Shown here in pieces: positions 1 to 13,012 of a DNA stretch of 64,000 nucleotides (within the stretch, counting starts at the first letter, position 1; the number at the start of each line of letters is the position of its first letter). This stretch comes from Hirudinaria manillensis. Its lineage: Eukaryota; Annelida; Clitellata; Hirudinida; Hirudinidae. The position numbers were made by a program, and so were the translations under genes. The notes under the pieces are model-generated. The model was given only the letters and a program-made list of their open reading frames with translations, was not told the DNA's origin and did not search any database. The stretch spans positions 10,602,501-10,666,500 of the forward strand of contig CM067528.1 of the NCBI GenBank assembly GCA_034509925.1. The letters run 5' to 3'.

Positions 1-110
1 AAAATACCTACCCACAAACAAATAAATACCTCCCAGCAAACAAAATACCTACCCACAAACAAATAAAATATCTCCCTACAAACAAAAATATCTCGCCGAA
101 ACAAGACGAA
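1..110. repeat. Degenerate tandem repeat of about 28-34 bp
   Basis: Several imperfect units of the form ATACCTACCCACAAACAAA follow each other from the first base. The left end is cut by the window. Confidence 0.6.
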
Positions 111-492
111 GCGAATCCTTTCCAAGCGGAAAAGCAGCCGGATATTTTCCCAAAGTAATCGGGTTTTATGCTCTTTATATTGGAGGGCAGTCATCCTTCA
201 CCTGGAAGCATCCAGAATGACTTTTCACTCAAAGTGCATTCAAAGCAGACGCTTTGTTAAACTCCCGCCGTTTGTCGATGTCATGTCGTTGTTCCGATAG
301 TCGTTCTATAGTGACTATAGTGGCTGGCACCATGTATTGTGGCTTAGCAATCATTGGGTTCATTCAGAGATCGATGCATAATAATTGATGTGCTTTAATG
401 AATTTAACGTGGTTCAACATGTTAAAGTGTTTTTTCCTTTCAGACTCCTGCATTTGTACGTTAGATTCCGTTTCCAACAGAAGGTTGGAAGG

Positions 493-600
493 AAATGTCG
501 TCATTTGTGCCAACGCCATGACTTGTGTCAATGCCATGACTTGTGTCAGTGTCACGATTCGTGTCAATGTAACCAGTCGTAACAATGTCGTCGGGTAAGA
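493..600. repeat. 18-bp minisatellite, about six units
   Basis: Six successive units of 18 bp (for example CAATGCCATGACTTGTGT) diverge gradually from left to right. Because the unit length is a multiple of three it keeps frames open on both strands, which explains several short spurious ORFs with repeating six-residue peptides here. Confidence 0.8.
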
Positions 601-3600
601 CAGCGTCATCATGGACTGTAAGATTGAAGTCACATGACTCGGAAAAGTCATAAAGGCGGGAAACGAAGCAAAGCTCTGCTATAAAAGCGAACGTGGCGGT
701 TGATATGACTTAATAAAGAATTTAAGACGTCAATCAATTCTTTTCAACCATTCCAGCCATCGAATTGTGCCGACTTTGTGTACCATTTCAGGAAATATTT
801 CGATAATTAATGAAATTTTAATAAAAACACGATATTTGTTCAAAAAATACAAATTATTAACTTCTATTATTTGTTAATCTAGTCCTTTACTCGCATTTTA
901 ATGTCAGCCGTTGCCTCATCCGACCGTCCATGGATGAATGGATGGATGAGCGAACGAGCGAATGCTAGCACGCTATGCATGAATGCCTCTCGAACCTGAG
1001 TCACGCTTCATTGGACACGGTGAGCAATTCTGACGAACGACTGTATTATGGGAGAAGGAAGTATTTTTATTTTTGTTTTCATTTCTTCTTTTTCCATTTT
1101 TCCACTGCATTCCTGGTAAAAGAATAAGGCCATTCGTACATCCATCAACCCAATTCTGTAGCTAGGATGGTACATAATATCACATGATATCACATAATTA
1201 TCCTCATATTGTATCTCATTCGGCCACTCCTGTTCTAGTTTACTTCGAGATGGACTAATAAATTTCAGCCTCTAAGCGTCAGCCAATCCGGATGTTTCGG
1301 AAAGCAAACATCAGGGAAGCTTGTAGGGAACAAATTCCCTTATCCTCGTTGTGTTGGGTCGTCTGTCGTTGCAGACTTCTGTCACTTGGATAGAATTTCA
1401 TCAGATGAACTTGAAGGACATTCAAGTCCGATGCAAACAGCAATGTAGTGTCTGATTTCTTTCTCTTACTCTTCATTCCTCCGTCTCGTCTTTCTTTCCA
1501 TCTAAATCTCATTTCTCCTATTAATGGACTTTCCATCTATCTCGAAGGAGCGAGATTAAATTCAGTGAAATAAATTAGTCCCGTTCGAATCCTCACCTCA
1601 GGCAACGATGAGGAACCATTGATCGTCATGGAGTTGATTCATTTAAGAAGCAATCCTTTTGTAATCTATTAACCTATTACATCGCTATTTCTCGTAATCT
1701 TGAATTTTCGTAAAATTATAGAAATGTGATTTGTCTGTAAAATGTCTGTAATGTATAAACAAATTTTAATGGAATCACGATTAATTCCCAATGCTGGAAT
1801 ATTCCTGTCGTTCATTTCGCCAAAGTATCAATAGTTACAAAGCTATTGTCGTTGTTGGCATCCTTGTTGGTCCTTCGAACTTACAACAACAACAACAACA
1901 TACTGGAAAGCTAAATTAGCCTGCAACAAAACGAAAGCAGAAAGTCGGTATTGCCGGTGGAAAATCCAATTAAGGGTTCACACGCATCGTCTCACTTACT
2001 TAAACATGTTGCCAAACGACCCGGCAAAATATGAGACTTCTCAAACCGTCTGCTTGTTATGGCGCTATTGGATTGCTTTTAAGCGCCAGAAAGGGGGCAA
2101 TAAATCTAATTCCAGACAGTTGGGCTGGAAATAAGAACCCTTCCAACACCTGGACCTCGTCGTCGTCGTGTTCATCTCCGTGTCATCACAAGCAACGTCT
2201 TGACGTCATAATCGTCATCGTCACCATCATCGTCACCATCATCATCACCATCGTCGTCGTCGTCGTCTTCACGTTTCCAACGGCTCCATCAGACACACTT
2301 GATCTTTTGACCACTAATTGTTCTTTTCTGTAATTTATGACTTGCTTCCAATCTAATAATACAAATAATTAAAAATCTAATCACATTATAATTATGATAA
2401 TTAATACGAATTAATAATCGAATCACATAACTAATAATCTAATTGTAAGTTGGCAGAGCCAGAATTGCATAAATATTTATTTTCGTGAACTGAAAGCAAA
2501 GACAAACCATTTCCGAACCATGGCAATTAATTTAAAATTATAGCCTTTAAATTATTAATCAGAGAAATAATGTTATAATCGAGAAATATTCATTTGGTCC
2601 TAGCGATTTTTCGCTCATATTTCTTTGAATTGAGTTATCAAAGGGTCCATTCCAAAGATAGGACCAAAGCTCCATATTCGAAATCACCTCTGTCCTGGAG
2701 TTTGGTTCTGTTCTCACGGAGATAAGCTGGAAAAATAAATTGAGGACGGATATTTCGACTGACATTTGACTGTTGAAGTTTCTTGTTGTCCCTTTCTTTC
2801 CGTCTCTTCTTTCTCGGAACAATTCGTTCTTTAATTAAATCATGCAAATAATTTAATGTCGTCCGAAATTTTGCTAGGATAACCATCCTAAAAAAAAAGA
2901 CTGTTGCGCTTAAACGTTTACCGAATTTATTGGAAATATCTTTAATTGGTTATATGGTAACTATAAAATTTAAAACCAACTGGAGGCGTAAGAACCATAA
3001 AATGTTTTACATATCCAAATTTCAAAGATGAAAATATTATCATTTGATTCCTTAATAAGTTCTATTCGATTTGATAACTATAACGAGACAAAAGTAAAAA
3101 ATAAATTTTGCAAAGTGTATTCAAATTATTCAAGCATTAAACTGTTGGAAAATTATTTATTTTGTCTTAAATATAGTGTTAAATATATCAAGATATAATG
3201 CATTCACATTAGAATGTTAACAGACAGTATTTAAATTGAAGGCATCTTTAAGTCAATATTTGTATTTATCCAAGGATTTATGACAAAAATATTAAAATGG
3301 TTAGTTAAAATTAATGTAAAATGGTTATATAAGATATTTATAAAATTAAAAAATAATAAATAGTTATTTGAATGCAAAATATATTCCTTTTAATATTCAA
3401 ACTAATTTTACTCTGGTGCGTGATTGGTCGCAGATGCCCGCTATTATTATTTGAACTTGTCAAGTTTTTATTTGTACACCGAGGTTCTCGCCCTAACAGT
3501 TTTAAATTTTAAAATACAAATCCAAGGTTGGCGTTTTCTTAATCTTTTATCGTCCGAAAGTCGTAGTGGGACAAAATTAGTCTGAGTGTTGAAACGGAAG

Positions 3601-3655
3601 ATCGATAGCTCTCGTTTATCGCGACATAATATTGAATGTTTGTTGTATTTGGTGC

Positions 3656-4025
3656 CTCATGATGAATTATCCTTGCTCTGAAACTATTTGGTGGAAGCAT
3701 CGAATAGAACATTGTAGACAATCTCGCTTAAACTGCTGCGTGGCCAGTTGGCTTCGTAGTAGATCTGAAGGCATACAAATGTTTGTGAGCAACCAGCCAT
3801 GGTGAAAAGAGAAAAACGTTATAATTCTTACTGCTGACTGCCAGGCTCCATTTATTCGTAAATCAGTTGAAGGTCATGAGCTTGTCCAGTGATGATTAAA
3901 ATCCTTGCTCTCATATGCTTTCCGTTGGGGAGGCTGTGAAGAAATATTGTGGCTATCCATTTTGCCACCAGTTGGTGCAGGATGGATCTGAGGACAAGTT
4001 TTATGGCTGAGATTAACTTAGACTT
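3656..4025. repeat. Interspersed repeat, copy A (about 370 bp)
   Basis: This segment recurs at 8542-8910 with only a few mismatches over about 370 bp in the same orientation. It begins at CTCATGATGAATTATCC and ends near GATTAACTTAGACT; weaker similarity (TTCTTTAAATCTAATATC) continues for about 40 bp beyond. It has no long open frame. A stretch TGGCCAGTTGG faintly resembles a Pol III A box, but I see no convincing B box, so neither a SINE nor a DNA-transposon assignment is secure. Confidence 0.85.
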
Positions 4026-4572
4026 ATTGATCTAATGATTAGATGTTCTTTAAATCTAATATCAGACATACTGATTTATCTCATTGAAAACAATAATGTT
4101 GTTTAAATTCAAAAGTTGTTTTCTTGTCACCAAAAAAAATAAGCAAAAACCCATCTCATTATCACATGTATTTTAACCAAACCAAAATTAGATGCTTTAA
4201 AGAACTAAACTTATATCATTCATGTGATTATTCTCTCATCATGTTCATTGCTACTTTGGGATGTCAATTTCATAAGAATGTTTGTAAGTGGTTCAAAACT
4301 TACTCAAAAACTTATAAATTGCATTCCAAAGACAACGACTTTGACGTAAACTTCAACTGCACTGCACGTTCAAATCGGTGGTGATGTTCAAGTTTACTCA
4401 GAGCATCACCCACACCAACAAAAAACATGCTGATTTGCTGTTTTGTGGTGTCACTAAGAATATAAATGTAAAAAAAAATTGTAAAAAAATACACAAACAA
4501 CACATAAAAAGTTCCCCCTGATTTTATGTTGTAGCAACAATGATTGTTCAATGATTACATCTTGAATTGCAG

Positions 4573-7500
4573 ATGTCAGACTTCTCTGTCCTAGGAGCAG
4601 AGGATGACAATGAAAGCGTGTGTTCAATATCTGACGTTCAAAGGAATCTCTTCCCAGAATTCGATCAGGAGAGTCAGAAGGATTATCTCGAAGTCTTTCT
4701 TAGGATTAAGCCAATGACAAAGGATGAACAAGATGAACAAGTAATGACAGATTAAGATCCTGACTGTGTTTTTAAGTTCTACAAGCTAATAGATTAAGTT
4801 TTAACGAATTAAAACTCGTGTTCGATTGTTTAGATAACTCGTTGCTCAGGCTCAAAACAGGTGCACGTCAGAGGTAGATCTCTAATCGCAGCGTTGCCAA
4901 TAAAATAATAATTTCCTTCAGAGATACTTGGACGTCGAATCCGAACAGGCCGTTGTGGTTCATCCTCTCAAAGATCCAGTCGTGCCGCCACCGGTCCTTG
5001 CCGGCGCAGGCATGGGCTGCGGAGGGGCCCGAGGTCGCCAGCACGTGATCGGGGGCGGTCTGAAACTGCCAGCCGCAGTCAGCGCCTTTCAGAACTCGAA
5101 CCAGCAGCAATCCATCAAGTTCACCTTCTCGAAGGTCTTTGATGAATCGACGAACCAGAAGATCTTCTTCGACGAGGCCGTCCAGTCGACGGTCAGGGAG
5201 TTTCTGGACGGACAGAACTGCCTCCTTTTCGCTTACGGAGTTACGAACTCTGGCAAGACTTATACCATGCAAGGTAAAGCGATGGAAATAAACTTTTTTA
5301 TAAAATGATTTTTACTGTTTTTTTTCTTTTTAATGAGTTTATTCAAATGTCATAGCAACTGAAGCAAACTAAACACGTTCAATATTAAACAAACAATCAT
5401 GTGCACAACACAATGAAACAAATGGACCTGTAAAAACAAACAAACAAAAATAAACTCATAGGGTCAGTCTTAAGGAAGTGCAGACTTTGTCTAGACAGAC
5501 TGACCCTGAAAATAAATAATTCATTTATTTAATTATTGACGTTTCAAATCGTACGATTGATTGACATTCCAAAGGCACGCCCTCCGACGCCGGGGTGGTC
5601 CCGAGGACGTTCGACGTCATCTTCAACAGCGTCGGCAACCGACTTTACGGTCGGTCTGACTTGAAGCCGTCGCGCTTTTGCGACGTCGAGACTCTGGACG
5701 AGGAAGCAGAGTCGAGAGAAATTGCTTTGAAGGACTCCATCCTGAGACAGATTTACATGCAATCGAAGGTTGATGCGATTCTAATCAAGTTTAATAATAA
5801 TAATTTAACATAATTTTGTTTTTATAATTACTAATAATTTAATATTGATTTTTTATAACCATTAATAATTCAATTTTGTTTTTATAACCGTCCAATAATG
5901 CTAATAATGTGCTTGAATTGCAGAAACAGCTTTCAATCAACTTCTCCACATCCTCCAACGACGTTTCAAAGTCTCTGTCGCAATCGACTGCCGACGACTC
6001 GAATTCCAGCAAAAGTTGGTTCTGTTCTTCCATGGCATTACTCGTCACTTTTCGATCGAATTAATTATTATTATTATTATAATTATTATTCCCTGGAGTG
6101 ACAGTTGATTGCAGCTATTATTAATGTTATATTATATTATTATTAATTACAGCATATGATGCTAATAATGACTCATGTATTGAGTTATGAAAGCAATCTC
6201 TGATGACAAATATAAAACTATGAACATCTGTAGTTTTAATTAATTTTAAATCTTTCATAACTTGGGCAATCTGCATTTAATGTCGGGGCCAACGAGGGCC
6301 GATTTTAATCGTTTGCGATTTCATTTCGAAAAGACACGCACGCAAGCACGTTTCAAGAAGAGGAGGAGATATCGACGATCGTGGCCAATAGGAGACGAGA
6401 ACAGATGTCGGTGGCAGTCGGTGGACCGAACAGGGTCCGCTTCAGCATTTGGGCGAGTTTTGCAGAGGTTTACAACGAGCAGGTTTACGACTTGTTGGTA
6501 CCTCCTCCCGAAGACGTCGCGAGGTCGCGTCGTCTCAGGACGACCAACGGATCCAAGCAGACGTCCGCGAACCACCAGAGCAGAGCCGCGGCCTACCCGA
6601 GAAATGCCAGGATCAAACGCTCCAGTCCTCCGCATTTCGGACGCAGGGAAAGGATTTCGCTCCAGTTGAAAGAAGATGTGCAGGGCAGGCCTTACATCAG
6701 TGGTAGGTTTAAATTGTGTGTTGTTGTGCAATTGTTGATTTAAAATCGGGTTTCTTGGTTTTTTTAGATATTTTAGAATTAGAAATCCTTGTTAAATTTG
6801 TTAAAACTGATCCTTGAGCTAATCTATTCAACCTGTCCTGCTTCACTTATTATACCTCTTTTTGGATATTTTCTTTTAATGTAAACCTCTTAATACTGAG
6901 ATGAATATTTCTTCTGCACTTTGTCATTATTTGTGCTGCTTAACAATGCATTTGTCCACATTAAACAAGCAAACAAGTAGAAAGAATAGAAATGTAACTT
7001 TAAGCTTCTGACTTTTGTTCAGGTCTGAGAGAAGTCAACGTGACGTCTGCAGACGAGGCCTTCAAACTGCTGACGCTGGGGAGGAGAAACCTGCAGATGG
7101 CTTACACGAAACTCAACGAAAGCTCGTCTCGGAGGTGGTGGCGGTTTTTTATTCCTTGAAATTTTATTTTGTGGCAAAGATTATATTGCATTGGGTTGAT
7201 TGAGGTCTGTTGTGAGTGTGTGTGTGTGTGTCTGTGTGTAAGCATGCCCTGACAATAGGGTAGCCATTGAGGGAAATAAGTTCTGCCCATACCTCTGTTT
7301 GTTGCCCCCTTGAATGGCTGGTTGTCATCTCAGCCAATTTAAAAATTGAGGACCATTTTTATTATGCAACAGGTTATCAATGACATATTTTGGTAGTCAT
7401 TTGAACCTAGTTTTTTGATCCTTTGCTTTGTTCAACTCTTTCAGTCACTGCATCTTCACTCTGAAACTCATGAGGGTCCTGGAATCCAGTGACGGTTCTG

Positions 7501-10500
7501 ATGCCATCAGACACACCAAGTTCAACATGTTAGTATTTGATTTCTGTCAATTATTATTACATACAACAGTATTAATGGTTTGAGAACCACTGTTTGGAAA
7601 ACAATTTTGTGTTTCAACAAGCAACATTCATATTCGGATGTAACACACAATTGCAATGCATATTCAGTTTCTTTTTATTAATTGCCAAACATGTAAACAA
7701 ACGTTGATGAGACGTCTGCTCGAACAGGTGCCAGTTGTAATTGTTGAACAGAGTTAAGAAATGTAAATGTAATGTAAATCTACCATCTGCAGACTGTCCT
7801 TGTGCGACCTGGCAGGCATCGAGAGAAGTTGCAAGACGCAGAACATGGGGGAGCGGGTGAAAGAGGCCGGAAACATCAACAACTCCCTCTTCACTCTGAG
7901 CAGATGCATCCAAGCCATCAAGCACAACCAAATCTCCCAGGCCAAGTGAGTACTTTTGGGATTTTAAAACCATTGTCATTGGATTTCCATCAAAGTCCAG
8001 TGATGTATTCTCCATCATTTCTTTCCTTTTTGCAGCGACAGGCAACTCCTTCCACCGTTCCGAGAGAGTAAGCTGACGAGACTGTTCCAGTCTTTCCTCG
8101 TGGGAAAAGGAAGGGCGAAGATGATCGTGACTGTCAGTCAGTGCCGTTCCATGTACCCCGAGAACCTCAATGCCATCAAGTTCTCGGCCATAGCCAAACA
8201 GGTCCTCTAAACTTGTTCCGAATCAAATCGTATTTGTTGTAAAAAAAATCCACTTAATTATTGCTAGCAAGCGTAATAAAAATAAACAAATAAAATGCCG
8301 AATTATAAAAAACATTTTATCACCAATATCATTACAAAGTAAAAATTTACAAAATAATAACATTACAAAGTAATAAGTTTGCATCAATTCGTTTCCACGC
8401 GCAGGTTTCCCTCGTTCCTGCCCAGGTGTATCCGATGGAGTTGCCAAAACCCGTCATCAATCCTGCCCTTCAGAAGCACAAGTTGAATCCTCGCGAAACC
8501 ATCGAATGGGCAACTGCAAGTAAGAATCCTAAATTTCATTTCTCATGATGAATTATCCTTGCTCTGAAATTATTTGGTGGAAGCATCGAATAGAACATTG
8601 TAGACAATCTCGCTTAAACTGCTGCGTGGCCAGTTGGCTTCGTAGTAGATCTGAAGGCATACAAATGTTTGTGAGCAAGTAGCCATGGTGAAAAGAGAAA
8701 AGCATTATAATTCTTACTGCTGACTGCCAGGCTCCATTTATTCATAAATCAGTTGAAGGTCATGAGCTTGTCCAGTGATGATTAAAATCCTTGCTCTCAT
8801 ATGCTTTCCGTTGGGGAGGCTGTGAAGAAATATTGTGGCTATCCATTTTGCCACCAGTTGGTGCAGGATGGATCTGAGGACAAGTTTTATGACTGAGATT
8901 AACTTAGACTAGTTATTACTCTAGTATTTATTACTGATTAGGAATTCTTTAAATCTAATATCTATTAATAGTTAAGTGATTATTGATCTGTCAATCAAAC
9001 CAGTAGGAATCCAATAGTTGCTTCTTGGTGTCAAAAGTCATGTTAAATGCCGGCGATTTTGACTGAGTCGAACTTTCTATTCAGGTGAAGTCAAGAGACA
9101 CAAGACGGCTCCTTCGTTAGCAAAGGGAAGACTGGAAGAGGAGGAGGTGGAGGAAAGTGACGAAGACGATGATGATGATGATGACAGCAGCGATGGAACC
9201 ATCAATGAAGAAGACGACAGTGAAAGTGACGAAGACGACGAATCAGGATCTGGGGTTAGGATGGTTTTGTAATTAATTGGTTTGTAAGTGATACTCACTG
9301 GTCACAGAACATTCATTGCCACTTTTTATTATTATTTTATATTTATTTTATTTTTAGTCACTATGGTGTGGGTCACAGAATATTTGTAGCACTTAAATTT
9401 CATTGTAATAATTTTATATTTATTCTTTATTTATTTATTTTTATTTTTAGTCATTAAAAATAGTGAAGAAGTTGAGAGAGGAGAATGAAAAGTTGAAGAA
9501 AGAAAAGACGAGTCTCGAAGCCAGGATCGACAAAATGGCCAGGGAAACGGAGGCGCACGTCAAGAGTTTGCACACGAAATACGAGTGAGTGAAACTCGAG
9601 AATTGATTCGTCTTTTCGAGCTTCTTGCTGCCTGCAATTTTAAAATTATTGTTTATTTATGGTAAATGATGATTGAACAATTCCAGGGAGCTTATTGAGA
9701 GGGCAGAAGTGAGATACGAGGAAGCCATGGACAAGAAGGTGGAACTTCTGACGGACGCTTACGAGAAGGCGTTGAAAAGGAGAAGATGCGATGATGAAGA
9801 CAACGTGGTAACCAGGGTGAGTCATCGACGGGTCCAATATTTAAATAAACTATAATCAAAATCAACATCATTTCTTGTCTTATTAGACCAACAAGTTCTC
9901 GTAAATGACAGCCAACTGCAATGATGTCTTTTCTCGCTTCAACTTACACTCCATCCTTCTTTATTCCAGGAATCAATGGCTTCCAGGATCAGGGATTTAG
10001 AGGAAGAGTTGCAGACGACTAGCGAGCAGCTGGCAAACTGGAAGCAGAATTACGACCTTTCTAATCGAGAAGTTCAGTCGCTGACTCGGGAGATAACCGA
10101 GGTCAAGTTTCAGGCTGCTGCCGAGAGAATGCAGGTGGCGGAAAGAAGCTCTTTGACGGAGATGGAGGTTGTTTATTTCTATTTTCGAGTTAATTATAAG
10201 AAATAATAGTTAATAAATGAATGATTATTGTTCAGTTATTGATAATTATGCTGTACTGGGTTAATAGTGTGATGGTCTAACGTGCAACAATGTTTTCAGA
10301 ATCTTGAGCTAAAAGCACTGCTGGAGAAGATGAAGGAACAGATTGAGACCAAAGAGTCATCCTTCAGAAATGAAGTCCGTGCATTTTAGCGACAATGATT
10401 TGTGTAAAAAGCTTATGTTTATGGTTTCCATTTTACTTTTTCAGAATTCAAATCTTACAAGGGATGTCATGAGATTGGAGGGACTGAACAAATCTCTCAT

Positions 10501-12422
10501 GTCCGACTTGGAAGCTCAGAATCTTCTTCTGACCAGCAACAACAGTGAATTGGCAAAGGTTCGAAGTCAGAACTTGGAGCTTCTCCTCAGGATAAGACAG
10601 CTGGAAGTCGTGTCCTCTCAAGACGCCCCAGAAAAGTACGGTCGAGTCCTGTGCAACAAAAGTCTCGGACTGGGCGACACCACAGCCAACAACCTGGACC
10701 TGAGTCATCTCTTAAATAACATGAGTCTCGTCGGAACTGCAAACGACGGGGTCGAGAAAACTGCCGAAGAAGATGGCAGGGAGCTTCCTCGTAGGAGTAC
10801 CACGGGAACGTGCGAAAGCGGATCTGACGACGATAACAACAACGATCCGGATTCGGATGACAGCAACGAGGATCTCTTCTCCGACAGCTTGAATCTCGTA
10901 GTCGCCGAAAAGAATCCTGCGAGCCCGGAGTCGGACGAGGAAGTCGAACGAGCTCTGAACTCCAGCGACGACGGCTCCGTGAATGCCACGGTCGGTTATC
11001 AAGGAGACGAAGACGACAACACCAGGGAGACGACCGCAGAAAGCACCGAGCCCGCGAGCACTTGTTGCTCGGTCGACGTGGACTCTTTGGAGGTCAAGTC
11101 GATGCTCGATGACAAAGGAGATGTTGTAAACTGCGACGATGCGCCAATTGCAAATCCTTCCTTTGAAGAAGAAGAAGAGGGAAGGCAGTTGAAAGAAAGT
11201 CCTGTTAATGTTGATGCTGCCAGATTCAAATCCATGCCATACATCGACCAGTCGTCAGAGATAGGTAATTATGCATCATTTGCAGTTTTATTTATTTTTA
11301 ACTGGTAAGCTAATCTGTCTGCTTCTGTTTTCTCATCCTGTGACAGAGAGAGACTGTCTGGAATTGTCATACCATAAGGAACCCCAATTCACAGAGCCTC
11401 ACCATACCCAATCCTCCCCGAAGTTTTCGCTCTCGACACGCCCCTTGGAAAGCTCTGACGTCGTCGAGTCTTCGTTCGACGGTGCACGTCAAGGAGTCGA
11501 AGAGAAGCAGACGCCCTCTGCAGAATTTATAGACCGCCTCGACCCGGAGGAATCAAAGTTCGTCCGTCCAGACGAATCCGTGATTGCCAGTCTTTACAAG
11601 TCAAGAAAAACTAGGACCACGAATGCCAGCTTGAAGTCCGTCAGAACAACTTCCAAGAAAGCAGCTGGAAAGAAGATTGAGACACCTCAGGTCCCTTCAA
11701 AAGGAAGATCGACCAGACTGAAAATATCCGACAGCGATGACGAAGAAGATGACGATAAAGATGCTGACAACGACTACGGCGACGACTTTGAGCCTACGAG
11801 CTCTGTCAAAAGGATGACTTCCAGGTCTAGAAAGACCGCAACGTCTTCCGTCAGGTCCAAGAGGACGGTAGGAAAGGATGTCGATGAAGACTTCGAAGCT
11901 GACGCGAAGGAAAATTCTCGTAAGCGACAATAAATCGATCTTTTATTCATACATTTTTTTTTCTACCAGGTTTCCTCAAAGCAATGACTTTAATTTGTTC
12001 ACTGTCGTGTGATATAATGGTTTATATGTAACAAAAGGAAACTGAATTTATATTGAATTAATAATGATTTCCCAACCTTATCCTCTCGACAAATATTCTC
12101 CACTGTAAAATATGCCAACAATGTTTAACCAGGTGCTCCAAAATCTTCGAAGAAGGCAGAAAGGCAGCCAGCAGAAACCACTACGACTGGAAAGAGAAGA
12201 CGAAACCTCATGAAAGCCTCTGACGACGGTCCGCTCTTGAACGTGCCAATCGAAGTTTGTCCTTTTGAACTTTCACTTTTGACCATAGGTCAAAGGTTTG
12301 TCGGTTATTTAACTTAATAATTGATTGATTAATTTATTTAACAGGAATCCCACCTGAGAGATGACTCAACAACGAGTCCTCTGAGTTCCTTGAAGAGACA
12401 TCTCCGCTCTAGGAAAGTATGA
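4573..12422 (+). CDS. KIF20A: Kinesin-6 family motor, KIF20/MKLP2-like
   Basis: Plus-end-directed microtubule motor of the KIF20 (MKLP2/MPP1) branch of kinesin-6, which acts at the central spindle in cytokinesis. Nineteen exons: 4573-4740, 4922-5273, 5575-5768, 5924-6014, 6358-6702, 7023-7134, 7445-7528, 7793-7945, 8036-8201, 8405-8519, 9085-9254, 9451-9584, 9687-9816, 9970-10167, 10300-10374, 10445-11264, 11347-11919, 12133-12254, 12345-12422; 4080 nt, 1359 residues, all phases agree. The P-loop reads GVTNSGKTYTMQG, diagnostic of KIF20. The family's insertion before SIWASFAEVYNEQVYDL is present, switch I reads NESSSRSH, and switch II reads DLAGIE instead of the usual DLAGSE. The motor ends near FRESKLTRLFQSF...SAIAKQ; coiled coil follows in exons 12-16, then a long acidic and basic Ser-rich tail. 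The ATG lies right behind an acceptor AG, so a 5' UTR intron is likely. KIF20A versus KIF20B is not settled. Confidence 0.88.
8542..8910. repeat. Interspersed repeat, copy B, in a KIF20 intron
   Basis: Near-identical to 3656-4025 and in the same orientation. It starts 22 bp after the donor of the tenth KIF20 coding exon (intron 8520-9084). The high identity implies a recent copy event or gene conversion. Confidence 0.85.
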
Positions 12423-13012
12423 ACTCAACATTCCACTCCCTGGTAGCTGTCCTTTGGCACTAGGTCTGAGCATTTGTTTCTTTTATGTGTTCTGGGACCA
12501 CTGCACTGTTAAATTGCCTTCAAGTTGATTCTCCTTATTATCTTTTTTTTAATCTCTTTCATTGATTCTTTGTAAGCACATCACATTGAAGGCAATGTAA
12601 TGCTTCATGGATTCATGTGCGTTGATATTGTATAGTCTTCTGCATTACCTGGAAATGTTTTTTGCAGATTTATTAAGTAAACTTTTGTAACAAATAATTG
12701 GATTTAATCGTGTGTTTTTGAAGATTATAATCTCGTAGATGTCACGAGTTGGATGGTTGTTGGTTGTGTTGGGCTCTTAATTATTTGGATTTGGAGAAGT
12801 AAGTTTGGAGGGAGTGGTAAGGTCAGTCAGGTCTGACTTTGTCAAAGTATGGACCAAAGAATTTTCCTGTAATCTAATGTTTATTTGCGTGACGTAATAT
12901 CAGCTGAAGTTCGGAAATAAAAAAACCATGGAGCCTGAAACATCAACTTAGTTCTGACTTGAGTTTACATTAAAATTAAGTTGTCCGATCATGAAATCCG
13001 AATGTTGGAAGG
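12423..13012. other. Intergenic spacer
   Basis: It contains the 3' UTR of the kinesin gene and the 5' flank of the next gene. Two ATGs just upstream of 13013 (12991 and 13002) open short out-of-frame reading frames overlapping the next start, so they are potential uORFs. Nothing else is recognised. Confidence 0.5.

Larger units (their letters stand above)
1..3655. other. Gene-poor AT-rich flank
   Basis: I see no supported gene here. Open frames are short and lack domain similarity or convincing splice signals. The stretch holds degenerate tandem repeats at its start, an 18-bp minisatellite near 0.5 kb, a short CAA run near 1.89 kb and a GTC/ATC-type triplet run at about 2.15-2.27 kb. From about 2.3 to 3.5 kb it is very AT-rich. 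Confidence 0.6.

Noticed and set aside
678..713. TATAAAA followed 30 bp later by AATAAA
   Set aside because: No coding sequence or splice structure is attached; such hexamers are expected by chance in AT-rich DNA.
10705..11002. Antisense ORFs over KIF20 exon 16
   Set aside because: Shadows of the acidic coding sequence; the plus-strand exon is supported by phase and splice sites.
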